Of a stretch of 64,000 nucleotides of DNA, positions 55,347 through 64,000 are shown one piece after another. Source of the stretch: Parasphingopyxis sp. (GTDB taxonomy: Bacteria; Pseudomonadota; Alphaproteobacteria; Sphingomonadales; Sphingomonadaceae); NCBI RefSeq assembly GCF_028279465.1, contig NZ_JANQNS010000013.1:186001-250000 (forward strand), read 5' to 3'. Numbering within the stretch: the stretch's first letter is position 1; every line of letters starts with the position of its first letter. A program made the translations under genes and the position numbers. A model generated the notes under the pieces. It searched no databases and was not told the DNA's origin. It saw nothing but the letters and a program-made list of their open reading frames with translations.

Positions 55347-56318
55347 TTGACGCACGAAGCTTCGCAATCGCCTGAGGCGCGCCGCAGGCTGGACGAGCTT
55401 CGGATACGCGAGGGACGGCCGCTCGAAAGGCCCGAGCCGCGCACCTGGGGCTGGACGACGCTCAAACGCATGGCCGAAGGCGTCTATGCCGAGGGCTTCG
55501 TCCATGCCGGCAATCTGGCCTTCATGGCGCTGCTCGCGCTCTTTCCCTTTTTCATCGTGCTGGCGGCAATCGCCCAGATTGTCGGGCGGACGGAGGACGG
55601 GCTGCAGGCCGTTTCGATGTTCCTCCAAAGCGTGCCGCCTACGGTAGCATCGGCGCTGGAAGACCCGATTGCGAGCGTGCTTTCCGCGCGGACGGGCAAT
55701 CTCTTATGGATCGGCGCGGCTATCGGCCTTTGGACGACCACCAGTTTTATCGAGACCATCCGCGAGATCCTGCGCCGCGCCTATGGCACACCCTATGGCC
55801 GGCCCTTTTACGAGTATCGGCTGTTCTCGATCGGTCTCGTGATCATCGCGGTTGCGCTGGCGCTGCTCGCCTTTGTACTCCAGTTTCTGATCACCGGTCT
55901 CGAACAGTTCATCTATGATGTACTGCCCGTGCTCGAGGAATATCGCGTACTCGTCACGATTTCCCGCGTCGTGCCGGCTTTGGCCATTTTCCTCGCCTTC
56001 TATCTGGTCTTCTGGACGCTTACGCCGCGCGAATACCGCCCCCGTCGCTATCCCAAATGGCCGGGCGCGCTGCTGGTGACGGTCTGGTGGCTGGGTACGA
56101 CGGCGCTGATGCCGATCGTGCTCTCCAACCTCATCAGCTACGACCTGACCTATGGCAGCCTTGCCGGCTTCATGCTGTCGATGATGTTCTTCTTCGTGAT
56201 CGGCTATGGCGTCGTCGTCGGCGCGCATTTCAACGCGGCACTGGCGGAAGTGCCCGAAAGCGAGCTAAGGGAGCGTCTGGACGAAACTGCGTCCGAAATT
56301 CAGATCGAGGAACCGTAA
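55347..56318 (+). CDS. YihY/BrkB family membrane protein
   Basis: The 323-residue protein has six hydrophobic segments and the family pattern AGNLAFMALLALFPFFIVLAA, WIGAAIGLWTTTSFIETI and TPREYRPRRYPKWPGALLVTVW. Once called ribonuclease BN by mistake, its function is unknown. The start is TTG at 55347, eleven bases after the dnaJ-like stop. It overlaps fabI by one base. Confidence 0.9.
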   Translation: MTHEASQSPEARRRLDELRIREGRPLERPEPRTWGWTTLKRMAEGVYAEGFVHAGNLAFMALLALFPFFIVLAAIAQIVGRTEDGLQAVSMFLQSVPPTVASALEDPIASVLSARTGNLLWIGAAIGLWTTTSFIETIREILRRAYGTPYGRPFYEYRLFSIGLVIIAVALALLAFVLQFLITGLEQFIYDVLPVLEEYRVLVTISRVVPALAIFLAFYLVFWTLTPREYRPRRYPKWPGALLVTVWWLGTTALMPIVLSNLISYDLTYGSLAGFMLSMMFFFVIGYGVVVGAHFNAALAEVPESELRERLDETASEIQIEEP

Positions 56319-57124
56319 TGGCGGGATTGATGGAAGGGAAACGCGGGCTGATCATGGGGCTCGCCAACAACAAGTCGCTGGCATGGGGCATTGCGCAGCA
56401 GCTTGCCGATCAGGGCGCCGAATTGGCGTTCAGCTATCAGGGCGAGGCACTCGAAAAGCGCGTGCGCCCTTTGGCCGACAGCCTGGGTTCCGATTTCCTG
56501 ATCGAATGCGATGTATCGGATATGGATGCGCTCGACGCCGCCTTCGCGACGCTTAAAGAGCGCTGGGAGACGATCGATTTCGTCGTTCACGCCATCGGCT
56601 TTTCCGACAAGAACGAGTTGCGCGGCAAATATGTCGACACCAGCCTCGATAATTTCCTGATGACGATGAACATCTCGGTCTATTCGATGGTGGCCGTGAC
56701 GAAGCGCGCGGCCGAAATGATGCCGGATGGCGGATCGATCCTGACGCTCACCTATTATGGCGCGGAAAAGGTCGTGCCGCACTATAACGTTATGGGGCCG
56801 GCCAAGTCGGCGCTCGAGACAAGCGTCCAATATCTCGCCATGGATTTGGGGCCCGACAATATTCGGGTGAACGCGATTTCCGCCGGCCCGATCAAGACGC
56901 TGGCCGCCAGCGGCATCGGCGATTTCCGCTATATTCTCAAATGGAACGAGCTGAATTCGCCGCTGCGCCGGAACGTCACGATCGAGGATGTCGGCGGGGC
57001 CGGGCTTTACCTGCTCAGCGATCTCTCCGCGGGCGTGACCGGTGAGATTCATCATGTCGACAGCGGCTATAATGTGATCGGCATGAAAGCCGAGGATGCG
57101 CCCGATATCGCGCTCGAGAAATGA
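56318..57124 (+). CDS. fabI: Enoyl-[acyl-carrier-protein] reductase FabI
   Basis: The 268-residue SDR enzyme has the FabI nucleotide motif [15 protein letters not shown], the catalytic tyrosine pair in [17 protein letters not shown], the lysine in GPAKSALE and [14 protein letters not shown]. It reduces enoyl-ACP with NADH in fatty-acid synthesis and is the target of triclosan in related bacteria. The ATG at 56318 overlaps the brkB stop by one base (TAATG); the frame extends far upstream without similarity. aroC follows with an ATGA overlap. Confidence 0.96.
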   Translation: MAGLMEGKRGLIMGLANNKSLAWGIAQQLADQGAELAFSYQGEALEKRVRPLADSLGSDFLIECDVSDMDALDAAFATLKERWETIDFVVHAIGFSDKNELRGKYVDTSLDNFLMTMNISVYSMVAVTKRAAEMMPDGGSILTLTYYGAEKVVPHYNVMGPAKSALETSVQYLAMDLGPDNIRVNAISAGPIKTLAASGIGDFRYILKWNELNSPLRRNVTIEDVGGAGLYLLSDLSAGVTGEIHHVDSGYNVIGMKAEDAPDIALEK

Positions 57125-58191
57125 GCGTCAACAGCTTCGGCCATGTGTTCCGCTTCATGACCTGGGGTGAAAGCCACGGGCCGGGGCTCGGCGTGGTTAT
57201 CGATGGCTGCCCGCCGGGGATTGCGCTCGCGGAGACCGATATCCAGCCCTGGATGGATAAGCGCCGTCCGGGCCAGTCCCGCCACACCACGCAGCGCCGC
57301 GAACCCGATGCGGTGAAGATCATGTCAGGCGTCTATGAAGGCCGCACGACGGGCACGCCGATCCATCTGATGATCGAAAATGTCGACCAGCGGTCGAAAG
57401 ACTATTCGAAAATCGCGGCGAAGTACCGGCCCGGGCATGCGGACTATACCTATGATGCGAAATACGGCTTTCGCGATCCGCGCGGCGGTGGGCGGTCTTC
57501 AGCGCGCGAAACGGCGGCGCGGGTCGCGGCGGGCGCGGTGGCGCGCAAAGTGCTGGGCGAGACTATCGCTATCCGCGGCTATCTGACCGAGCTTGGCGGT
57601 ATTCCGATCGACCGGTCGCGCTTCGACGATGCCGCGATCGATGCCAACAGTTTCTTCTCTCCCGATCCGGTTGCGGCGGAGGAATGGGAAGCGGCCGTCG
57701 ATGCCGCGCGCAAGGACGGCAATTCGCTGGGCGCAGTGGCCGAATGTATGGCGACCGGCGTTCCGGCCGGCTGGGGCGCGCCCGTCTATGCGAAGCTCGA
57801 CGGCGAACTGGCGGCGGCGATGATGTCGATCAACGCCACCAAGGGCGTCGAAATCGGCAACGGGTTCGAAGCCGCGCGGATCACGGGGCGCGACAATGCG
57901 GACGAAATGGCGCCCGGCAACGAGGGGCCGCGTTTCCTCTCGAACAATGCGGGCGGTATTCTGGGCGGCATATCCAATGGCGATGTGATCGTCTGCCGTA
58001 CCGCATTCAAGCCGACCAGTTCGATCCTGACGCCGCTCAAGACGGTCACACGCGATGGCGAAGAAACCGAGATTTCGACCAAGGGCCGTCACGATCCCTG
58101 TGTCGGCATTCGCGGCGTTCCCGTGGTCGAAGCGATGATGGCGCTGGTGCTGGCCGATCAAATGTTGCTTCACCGGGCGCAATGCGGGTGA
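57121..58191 (+). CDS. aroC: Chorismate synthase
   Basis: The 356-residue FMN enzyme has [54 protein letters not shown] and the C-terminal [18 protein letters not shown], all typical of AroC. It makes chorismate, the branch point to aromatic amino acids and folate, in the cytoplasm. It overlaps fabI by 4 bases and is followed by a transporter gene. Confidence 0.97.
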   Translation: MSVNSFGHVFRFMTWGESHGPGLGVVIDGCPPGIALAETDIQPWMDKRRPGQSRHTTQRREPDAVKIMSGVYEGRTTGTPIHLMIENVDQRSKDYSKIAAKYRPGHADYTYDAKYGFRDPRGGGRSSARETAARVAAGAVARKVLGETIAIRGYLTELGGIPIDRSRFDDAAIDANSFFSPDPVAAEEWEAAVDAARKDGNSLGAVAECMATGVPAGWGAPVYAKLDGELAAAMMSINATKGVEIGNGFEAARITGRDNADEMAPGNEGPRFLSNNAGGILGGISNGDVIVCRTAFKPTSSILTPLKTVTRDGEETEISTKGRHDPCVGIRGVPVVEAMMALVLADQMLLHRAQCG

Positions 58192-58216
58192 TAAACCGGC
58201 TCGCTTGGGGGTAGAG

Positions 58217-60004
58217 TTGGAAGCAATACAAGCCTTTATCGATGTCAATCAGGCGGTTATCGGCCTGGTTATCCTCGGGATCATGTTCGTTGCCTTTCTC
58301 TTCGAACGCTTCCCGGCGGCGGTGATAGCGCTGTTCGGCGCCTGTGCGTTTCTGTTCCTCGGCATCCTCGATTCCGATGGCTTATTGTCGGTCTTCTCAA
58401 ACCCGGCGCCGATCACCATCGGTGCGATGTTCGTGCTGTCCGGCGCGCTGCTCAGAACCGGCACGATCGACGCGCTGGCCTCCGGAATCGTCGCGCGGGC
58501 GGCGAAGCGGCCGAAACTGGCCTTGGTCGAACTGTTCATCGGCGCATTCGTCGCCTCGGCCTTTATGAACAACACGCCCGTCGTGCTTGTGCTTATCCCG
58601 ATCATGGCGCGGCTTGCAGAGGCAACCGGCATGTCGGTCAAACGCTTGCTAATCCCGCTGTCCTATATCTGCATCCTTGGCGGTACGATGACGTTGATCG
58701 GGACGTCGACCAACCTGATCGTCGATGCCGTCGCCCGGCAGGAAGGCATGGATTCGTTCGGGATTTTCGAGATCACGCCTTATGGCCTGATGGCCGCACT
58801 CGCCGGCGCGGTGACGCTGGCGATTTTGGGGCCGATCCTGTTGCCCAAGGGCGATCCGACGTCGCTCTACCGCAGTACCGAGGATACCGACTTTTTGACC
58901 GAGTTGATCGTGCCCGAGGATGGCGATGTGATCGGCCGCAAATATAGCGAACTGGCGGCGCTCAGGCCCTCACGGTTGAAGGTCTTGTCGATCAAGCGCG
59001 GCGAGGAATTCATCCGACATGAACTGTCGGAAGAAGTCGCCATGGCTGGCGATCATGTGATCATCCGTACCGATATGACCGAATTGCTCTCGCTGCGGCG
59101 TACACGGCAGTTCGAGATGGGGATCGCGGGCAAGAACGGTCCGAGCGCGAACAGCGAGGCGCTGGTCGAAGCGACGATAGCGCCGACCCATCCGAGCCTC
59201 GGACGGCGGCTGGCCGACATCCCGTTCCTGAGCCGGTTGCGCGTGCGGATCATCGGTATCACGCGCCACCGCCAGCTACCCGGGCCGGACATGGCCAATT
59301 CGCGCATGCGCGCGGCCGACCATCTGCTGGTGACGGGTTCTGAGGACGCGATCCGGCGCATGTACGAAAATCCGAACCTGCTCGGCGTCGGCCAGACGCG
59401 GACGCGCGAATTCCGCCGCGACCGGGCACCGATAGCGATCCTCGCGCTGGCGGCCGTGGTGACGCTAGCGGCGCTCAACATCGTGTCGCTCGCCGTGGCC
59501 GCGATCCTCGGTATGGGCGCCATCCTTGCCGCCCGCTGCATCGACGCAGAAGAGGCCTGGGGCTCGATCGATGGCAATGTGCTGATCTTGATCTTTGCGA
59601 TGCTCGCTGTGGGCGTGGGCCTGCAACAGGCGGGCAGCGTCGCGCTGATTGTCGGAGCGATCGTGCCAATCCTCGAAACGGTGCCGCCCTGGTCGCTGAT
59701 TTTCGTCGTCTACATCCTCTCGGTGCTGCTGACCGAAATCGTTACGAACAATGCCGTTGCGGTCATCGTCACACCGATCGTAATCGGCTTGGCGAACCAG
59801 CTCGGCGTCGACCCGCGCCCGCTCGTGATCGCCGTCATGTTCGCAGCATCGGCGAGCTTCGCGACGCCGATCGGCTATCAGACCAACACGCTCGTCTATG
59901 CGGCGGGCAATTACCGCTTCCTCGATTTCGTGAAGGCAGGTTTGCCGCTGACCGCGGCCGTCGGTTTTACGACATGCTGTGCCATCGCCTTCCTGTTCGC
60001 CTAG
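58217..60004 (+). CDS. SLC13/DASS family permease with TrkA-C domains
   Basis: The 595-residue membrane protein has two halves of transmembrane helices (FMNNTPVVLVLIPIMARLAE and GTSTNLIVDAV in the first half; TEIVTNNAVAVIVTPI and ATPIGYQTNTLVYAAGNY in the second) around a cytosolic region with two TrkA-C-like domains (residues about 215-290 and 305-385: LIVPEDGDVIGRKYSELAAL, RRLADIPFLSRLRVRIIG). The family carries dicarboxylates, sulfate or other anions. The start TTG at 58217 follows GGGGG at six bases; the upstream TTG at 58205 is the alternative. Confidence 0.85.
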   Translation: MEAIQAFIDVNQAVIGLVILGIMFVAFLFERFPAAVIALFGACAFLFLGILDSDGLLSVFSNPAPITIGAMFVLSGALLRTGTIDALASGIVARAAKRPKLALVELFIGAFVASAFMNNTPVVLVLIPIMARLAEATGMSVKRLLIPLSYICILGGTMTLIGTSTNLIVDAVARQEGMDSFGIFEITPYGLMAALAGAVTLAILGPILLPKGDPTSLYRSTEDTDFLTELIVPEDGDVIGRKYSELAALRPSRLKVLSIKRGEEFIRHELSEEVAMAGDHVIIRTDMTELLSLRRTRQFEMGIAGKNGPSANSEALVEATIAPTHPSLGRRLADIPFLSRLRVRIIGITRHRQLPGPDMANSRMRAADHLLVTGSEDAIRRMYENPNLLGVGQTRTREFRRDRAPIAILALAAVVTLAALNIVSLAVAAILGMGAILAARCIDAEEAWGSIDGNVLILIFAMLAVGVGLQQAGSVALIVGAIVPILETVPPWSLIFVVYILSVLLTEIVTNNAVAVIVTPIVIGLANQLGVDPRPLVIAVMFAASASFATPIGYQTNTLVYAAGNYRFLDFVKAGLPLTAAVGFTTCCAIAFLFA

Positions 60005-60063
60005 CGCTTGCGGTAGTGCCGGTCGGGCGATAGCGTTGGCGCCATAGGGCGGGGAGATGTTGC

Positions 60064-61347
60064 GTGCTCAAAAAATGGTTTGAAATCCCGCTCTGGAAAC
60101 GCGTCGTTGGGGCGCTGATCCTTGGCGGGATTACGGGCTACATCTGGGGCCCCGGCGCCGAGAGCATCAAGATCATCGGCGATATTTTCATCGATTTCAT
60201 CAAGATGCTGATCGTCCCGCTGATCTTCTTCAGTGTCGTGTCGGGCGTCGCATCAATCGGTAACGTCGGGCGGCTGGGCAGTGTCGGCTGGCGCGCGATA
60301 CTGCTGTTCGTGATTACCGGGCAAGTAGCGGTGTGGCTGGGCCTTGCGCTTGGCACCTGGTTCGAACCGGGCATTGGCGTCGATACGTCCGGGCTCGAAA
60401 TGGGCGATATCCCGGACCCAGCCCAGCCGACCTGGCAAGAGATGATCCGCTCGATGATTCCCGTCAGCCCGGTCGACGTGATGGCCAAGGTACAGGTGCT
60501 GCCGCTGATCGTTTTCTCGCTGCTGGTCGGGATCGGCATCCTGCTTGCCCGCGGCGATGTCGAGGATGACGACGAGGCGGAGACCGACAGCGGCGTGCGC
60601 GGCGCCGCCATGATCGCCAAGGCCTTCGATGGCGGGGCGCTGATCTTCCAGAAGATCACCATCCTGGTAATGGAATTGACCCCGTTCGGCGTCTTTGCGC
60701 TGATCGCCTGGGTGGTCGGCACGCTCGGGCTCGACGCGGTCTATGCGCTCGCGAAGCTGGTGGGCATGAACTATCTCGGCTGTCTGCTGATCATCGGCGT
60801 CATGTATGTCGGCATCCTCGCCTTTCTCGCGCGGGTTTCGATCATCGGCTTCTTCCGCGGCATGATCGATGCGATCGCGGTCGCCTATTCGACTGCGAGT
60901 TCGTCTGCGACCCTGCCGGTGACCTTGCGCTGCACCCAGCGCAATCTCGGCATCAGCAAGCCTACGTCGAGCTTCGTCGTCTCATTGGGTTCGACCATCA
61001 ATATGGACGGCACCGCGATGTATCTGGGCCTCGCGACGCTGTTCGGCGCGCAGATGTTCGGCGTCGATCTGAGCATGACCGACTATGTGACCATCGCCAT
61101 TCTCGCGACGGTCGGCTCGATAGGGGCCGCGGGCATTCCGGGCGCGGGGCTGGTGATGATGGGCGCGGTCTTTGCGGCGGTCGGCGTGCCGCTGGAGGCC
61201 ATCGCCTTTATCGCCGGCGTTGACCGGATCATGGACATGATGCGCACCGCGACCAATGTGACCGGCGATGCCACGGTGACGGTGACGACCGCGAGCATGC
61301 TGGGCGAAATCGACAGGGAAGAGTTGCGGAGCGCCGACGATATCTAG
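60064..61347 (+). CDS. Dicarboxylate/amino acid:cation symporter (DAACS family)
   Basis: The 427-residue protein has eight helices and the family motifs AYSTASSSATLPVTLRCTQR (serine-rich hairpin 1), SLGSTINMDGTAMYLGLATL and GIPGAGLVMMGAVFAAVGVP (hairpin 2), then VDRIMDMMRTATNVTGDA. It resembles GltP/DctA carriers of glutamate or C4-dicarboxylates. The start is GTG at 60064 with GGGGAG eight bases upstream. The stop sits inside a 10-bp direct repeat shared with the convergent methyltransferase. Confidence 0.93.
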   Translation: MLKKWFEIPLWKRVVGALILGGITGYIWGPGAESIKIIGDIFIDFIKMLIVPLIFFSVVSGVASIGNVGRLGSVGWRAILLFVITGQVAVWLGLALGTWFEPGIGVDTSGLEMGDIPDPAQPTWQEMIRSMIPVSPVDVMAKVQVLPLIVFSLLVGIGILLARGDVEDDDEAETDSGVRGAAMIAKAFDGGALIFQKITILVMELTPFGVFALIAWVVGTLGLDAVYALAKLVGMNYLGCLLIIGVMYVGILAFLARVSIIGFFRGMIDAIAVAYSTASSSATLPVTLRCTQRNLGISKPTSSFVVSLGSTINMDGTAMYLGLATLFGAQMFGVDLSMTDYVTIAILATVGSIGAAGIPGAGLVMMGAVFAAVGVPLEAIAFIAGVDRIMDMMRTATNVTGDATVTVTTASMLGEIDREELRSADDI

Positions 61348-61356
61348 GGCCGATAT

Positions 61357-62103
61357 CTAGCTTTTACGGATACCGACCACCGTACCTTTGGTGCCCTCGC
61401 TGACCAGTTCGAAGTCGAAATTGGGCCAGGCTTTCGCCCAGCGCCGCCGGAGGATGCGTTCGCCCGGCCGCGCGCCATCGTCGAGCATCACCATCCCACC
61501 GATCGCTATTTTGTCGAACACCTGCGCCGCCGCACCGCGCGTAAAAGGATGGATCGTCCAGCATGGCCCGTCGATCAACATTAGGTCGATATCGTCGGGG
61601 AGCGGCCCATGATCGTACCACAGGCCGTTCCACGGTTCGGGCGGGGAGACCAGCGGCACCGCATGCATATCGGCCGACAGCTCGTGCTCGCCCAACCATT
61701 GGCGCGTCGCCTCGACGAAATCGGCGTGCTGGTCGAAGCTGATCAGCCGCCCGTCTTCGCCAACCATCTGCAGCGCGCGGGCTGCGATCAACGTCGATGC
61801 CCCAGCGCCGAACTCGACGACCGTCTGCGGTTTTGCCGTCAATATCCGGTTGGCGATCTTGCCGAGCAGCGCGACATCGGCCTTCCAGCTGCCGAGATTG
61901 GGCAGCGTATCGGGCGGCAGCTCTAGCCGCGCCAGCAGTTCCTGCTTGTCGGCCTGGCTGCCGCCGCGCAGCGAGCGCAAGAGCCACGGCCATTGGATCG
62001 CGCCGATGCCGAGCAGCGCGGCCCAGTCCGATGGCTTCCGGTCGAACGCCGCCTCGTCGGCATGGGCGCGCGGCAGGAACTGGGTGGACTCGCGCGATGT
62101 CAT
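61357..62103 (-). CDS. Class I SAM-dependent methyltransferase
   Basis: The 248-residue protein has the SAM-binding motif TVVEFGAGASTLIAARALQM near residue 93, RLISFDQHADFVEATRQWL for the ribose acid, and DLMLIDGPCW, as in methyltransferase 24-type proteins. The N-terminal 80 residues are helical and unusual. No substrate is evident. It follows the cytochrome gene by four bases and may belong to the same operon. Confidence 0.8.
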   Translation of the reverse strand: MTSRESTQFLPRAHADEAAFDRKPSDWAALLGIGAIQWPWLLRSLRGGSQADKQELLARLELPPDTLPNLGSWKADVALLGKIANRILTAKPQTVVEFGAGASTLIAARALQMVGEDGRLISFDQHADFVEATRQWLGEHELSADMHAVPLVSPPEPWNGLWYDHGPLPDDIDLMLIDGPCWTIHPFTRGAAAQVFDKIAIGGMVMLDDGARPGERILRRRWAKAWPNFDFELVSEGTKGTVVGIRKS

Positions 62104-62107
62104 CGGC

Positions 62108-63139
62108 TCAGCTCCGCTCGTCCATCGCGGCGATATAGCGTTCGATCAGCGCGATGCCCTCTTCGTGCAGCATGCCGCGGCCGAGTTCGGGCATGGCGAC
62201 GCCCGGATCGCGCGAGCGCATGCGATAGACGAAGATCGAGCGTTCGGGATGGCCGGGCTCGATATCGTAATCGCGACCACCGCTGCCGCGCCCTGCGGCA
62301 ACGGGCCGTTTAAGGATACCACGCGCGACCTCGTCCATCTCGTTATAGCCAAGGAACAGGCCGGAGTTGCTGGCGCTGCCCGTGCGGCTGTGACAATGGG
62401 CGCAATTGATATCGATATAGGCGCGCGCGCGCTCGTCGAGCGTGCCGTCGCCCTCATCGTCCCAGACGGGCACGCGCGGGGCGTCGTCTGGCGCGCGATC
62501 GAGGATCGACCAATCGACCCATTGGGCGAGCCGCTGGCCGTCATTGAGGTTGCGCGCGTTCGGCCCGATCAGCGCGATCTCGTCATTGCTCGAATGGCAG
62601 GTCTTGCATTGATTTTGATTGGGCACGCGATAGTCGAGCGATTGCTGTTCGCCCTGCGCATCGATCCATGTGACGGGAATACGCCGCCCGGCCCGTCGCA
62701 ATACGGCGTCCGTCCCGTCTTCGTTCCACACGTAAGGCAGCGCGACCCAGCCATCGGCGCGGCGCAGCAGCACGCGCGTCTCGAGCCAGCGGACGGGGCT
62801 GTCGGCATCGCGGAAATCGGCCGGATAGCCAAAGCTCTTTATGAGTGCGCTGCCGACCGGGAATTCAAATACGCCATCGGCATTATAGGTCGCTGTCTGT
62901 CCCTCGGGCACATAGACGAAGCGGTTTTTCAGCGCATAATCGCTGAACAGCGCCGTGTTGAGTTCGTAACCGATCACCCGGTCGTTCGGCGTATGGCCGA
63001 TATCGTCGGTGAAGAAATGAAATTCCGAGAGATTGCGCGGCAGCGAATCGCCCATGATCGCCGTGTCGGACACGGGTGCGGGCGGGCTGGCGCTCACCAG
63101 CGCCAGCCAGCCGGCCATGGCCGCAAGCGCGCGGATCAC
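62108..63139 (-). CDS. SO2930-family diheme c-type cytochrome
   Basis: The 343-residue protein has a signal peptide (MIRALAAMAGWLALVSASPP) and two heme c motifs, CKTCH near residue 183 and CAHCH near 244, with NRFVYVPEGQ and IKSFGYP upstream. It matches TIGR03806, a family of unknown function that occurs with a beta-helix protein (TIGR03805), as here. Start GTG at 63139 overlaps the upstream gene's stop as GTGA. A periplasmic or outer-surface electron-carrying role is inferred from the heme sites. Confidence 0.85.
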   Translation of the reverse strand: MIRALAAMAGWLALVSASPPAPVSDTAIMGDSLPRNLSEFHFFTDDIGHTPNDRVIGYELNTALFSDYALKNRFVYVPEGQTATYNADGVFEFPVGSALIKSFGYPADFRDADSPVRWLETRVLLRRADGWVALPYVWNEDGTDAVLRRAGRRIPVTWIDAQGEQQSLDYRVPNQNQCKTCHSSNDEIALIGPNARNLNDGQRLAQWVDWSILDRAPDDAPRVPVWDDEGDGTLDERARAYIDINCAHCHSRTGSASNSGLFLGYNEMDEVARGILKRPVAAGRGSGGRDYDIEPGHPERSIFVYRMRSRDPGVAMPELGRGMLHEEGIALIERYIAAMDERS

Positions 63140-64000
63140 CGGAGCGCGGCCTCCATGCTGTCGGGCAGCACGACCGCCTGCAATTCGGCCGATCCCTCGC
63201 CCTCGCTCAGATCGGCTGGCGCGGGTTGCGCTTCCTGAAATGGCTGGCGCAGCCGGGTCAGGCCGAGCGACAGCACGCCGATATCGTCCGACACGCGGAT
63301 GCCGCTGCCCTGGCCGTCCCAGATGATCGGCGGCAATTGGCCGCCCAGCGCCGCCTGCAATTCCGCCCCACCGTCGAAATCGGGATTATAGCCGGCGGGC
63401 CCGTACAGGTTATCGCGGATCGTGACGTTCAGCGGATAGGGATTGTAGCGCTCATCGTCATAATCGTTGGGATAGGCGACCAACAGGATGTTGCCTGAAC
63501 CGTGATCGGCCATGATGTTGTTGAACACCTCCACATTGCGGTGCGCCATCACCATTACGCCCATGCCCGCCGGCACGGTCGCGACGATATTGCCCTCATG
63601 CGCGAAGTTGGCGGTGTTGTTGTCGTGGATGAAGTTGCGGAACACGCGGACCGAATGGCCGCCGACCTGCGGGATGCTAGGCAGGTCGAACACGAGGATG
63701 CCGCCCGTATTGTGGGTTGCGACATTGTCGTAGACATCGGCGTAGAAGCTGTTCTCGATCTCGATGCCCGCGACATTGTAATGGACGTTGTTGTTGCGCA
63801 CGACGATCTGCTGCGACTGGCCAACATAGATGCCGGCGTCCGACGACCCGATCACCGTCGAGCCATCGACCAGCACATGCGTCGATTCCACCGGATAGAT
63901 GCCATAGGCGCCATTGTCGGGATGCGGCCCGCGCGTCCATTCGACGCGGATATTGTGATAGACGATCCGGTCGGCTTCCTTCGATTTGATCCCGTCGCCG
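63136..64000 (-). CDS. Parallel beta-helix protein (TIGR03805-like), 5' end beyond window
   Basis: The frame stays open to the window end, with codons starting at 63999, so 287 residues are visible and the N-terminus is missing. The visible part has repeated beta-helix rungs rich in Asn and aromatic residues (DGIKSKEADRIVYHNIRVEW, NGAYGIYPV, VVRNNNVHYNVAGIEIENS, RVFRNFIHDNNT, VMVMAHRNVEVFNN). The family pairs with the SO2930 diheme cytochrome and the two genes overlap by 4 bases. It is probably exported; substrate unknown. Confidence 0.85.
   Translation of the reverse strand, partial: GDGIKSKEADRIVYHNIRVEWTRGPHPDNGAYGIYPVESTHVLVDGSTVIGSSDAGIYVGQSQQIVVRNNNVHYNVAGIEIENSFYADVYDNVATHNTGGILVFDLPSIPQVGGHSVRVFRNFIHDNNTANFAHEGNIVATVPAGMGVMVMAHRNVEVFNNIMADHGSGNILLVAYPNDYDDERYNPYPLNVTIRDNLYGPAGYNPDFDGGAELQAALGGQLPPIIWDGQGSGIRVSDDIGVLSLGLTRLRQPFQEAQPAPADLSEGEGSAELQAVVLPDSMEAALR

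Noticed and set aside
61338-61360. 10-bp direct repeat CGATATCTAG providing both stop codons of a convergent pair
   Set aside because: Too short to be more than coincidence without further copies.

Overview
The window looks like a chromosomal stretch of an alphaproteobacterium of the order Sphingomonadales. The grounds are high GC in nearly all genes, a SciP/DUF1153 cell-cycle regulator, a class I polyhydroxyalkanoate (PHA) synthase with a phasin, the neighbourhood pdxH / dnaJ-like / brkB / fabI / aroC, and several small proteins of sphingomonad type. The genus cannot be read from the sequence. There is no replication origin, rRNA operon, insertion sequence, CRISPR array or prophage. The only RNA gene I can support is tRNA-Glu(UUC).

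Layout. 1-11 kb: the end of a DsbD-like protein, a YtcJ-like amidohydrolase, amino-acid catabolism (threonine dehydratase, L-serine ammonia-lyase), an arsenosugar-type glycosyltransferase pair, TspO, an AbgT transporter and an SDR dehydrogenase. 11-18 kb: tRNA-Glu with a duplicated 3' fragment, a VOC protein, a DUF2975/XRE/lipoprotein unit, RecJ, a Na+/H+ antiporter and an ABC exporter with a flavodoxin-like protein. 18-24 kb: a secreted protein with an internal duplication, a two-propeller lipoprotein, a flavin amine oxidase and GlpX. 24-32 kb: a short asparaginase, homoserine dehydrogenase, a tandem pair of nucleotidyltransferases, an AlkB-type hydroxylase, a DsbA-family isomerase, a thioesterase, a low-GC Coq7-like protein and an AlaC-type aminotransferase. 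32-37 kb: PhaC, a glycosidase-like lipoprotein facing a PadR/membrane-protein unit, and the phasin. 37-46 kb: ClpS, MurA, DUF445, an RND pump with its adaptor and a SIMPL protein. 46-54 kb: a GlsB-like protein, SciP, MnmA, a serine hydrolase facing a small partner gene, a secreted caspase-like protein with three pre-peptidase domains, PhzF and PdxH. 54-64 kb: the dnaJ-brkB-fabI-aroC operon, two secondary transporters, a methyltransferase, and a diheme cytochrome coupled to a beta-helix protein cut by the window end.

How the genes fit together. Core biosynthesis (Hom, AroC, FabI, MurA, PdxH, MnmA) is mixed with carbon storage (PhaC, phasin), amino-acid deamination (threonine, serine, asparagine, alanine) and envelope or efflux functions. 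The four genes alaC, hom, glpX and recJ lie on one strand in one order but are spread over 20 kb. From memory they are neighbours in many relatives, so this part may be an opened-up ancestral cluster.

Non-coding structure is rich. There are five different families of intergenic palindromic repeat. A 19-bp dyad overlaps two mirror-image divergent promoters at the padR unit. A pair of 18-bp inverted repeats brackets the phasin promoter. A 10-bp AT-rich dyad precedes the DUF2975/XRE unit, and a 31-bp perfect inverted repeat follows murA. No single obviously new defence or mobile system stands out. The best candidates for undescribed biology are the diheme cytochrome/beta-helix pair, the split serine hydrolase, the PPC-caspase and the secreted duplicated protein.
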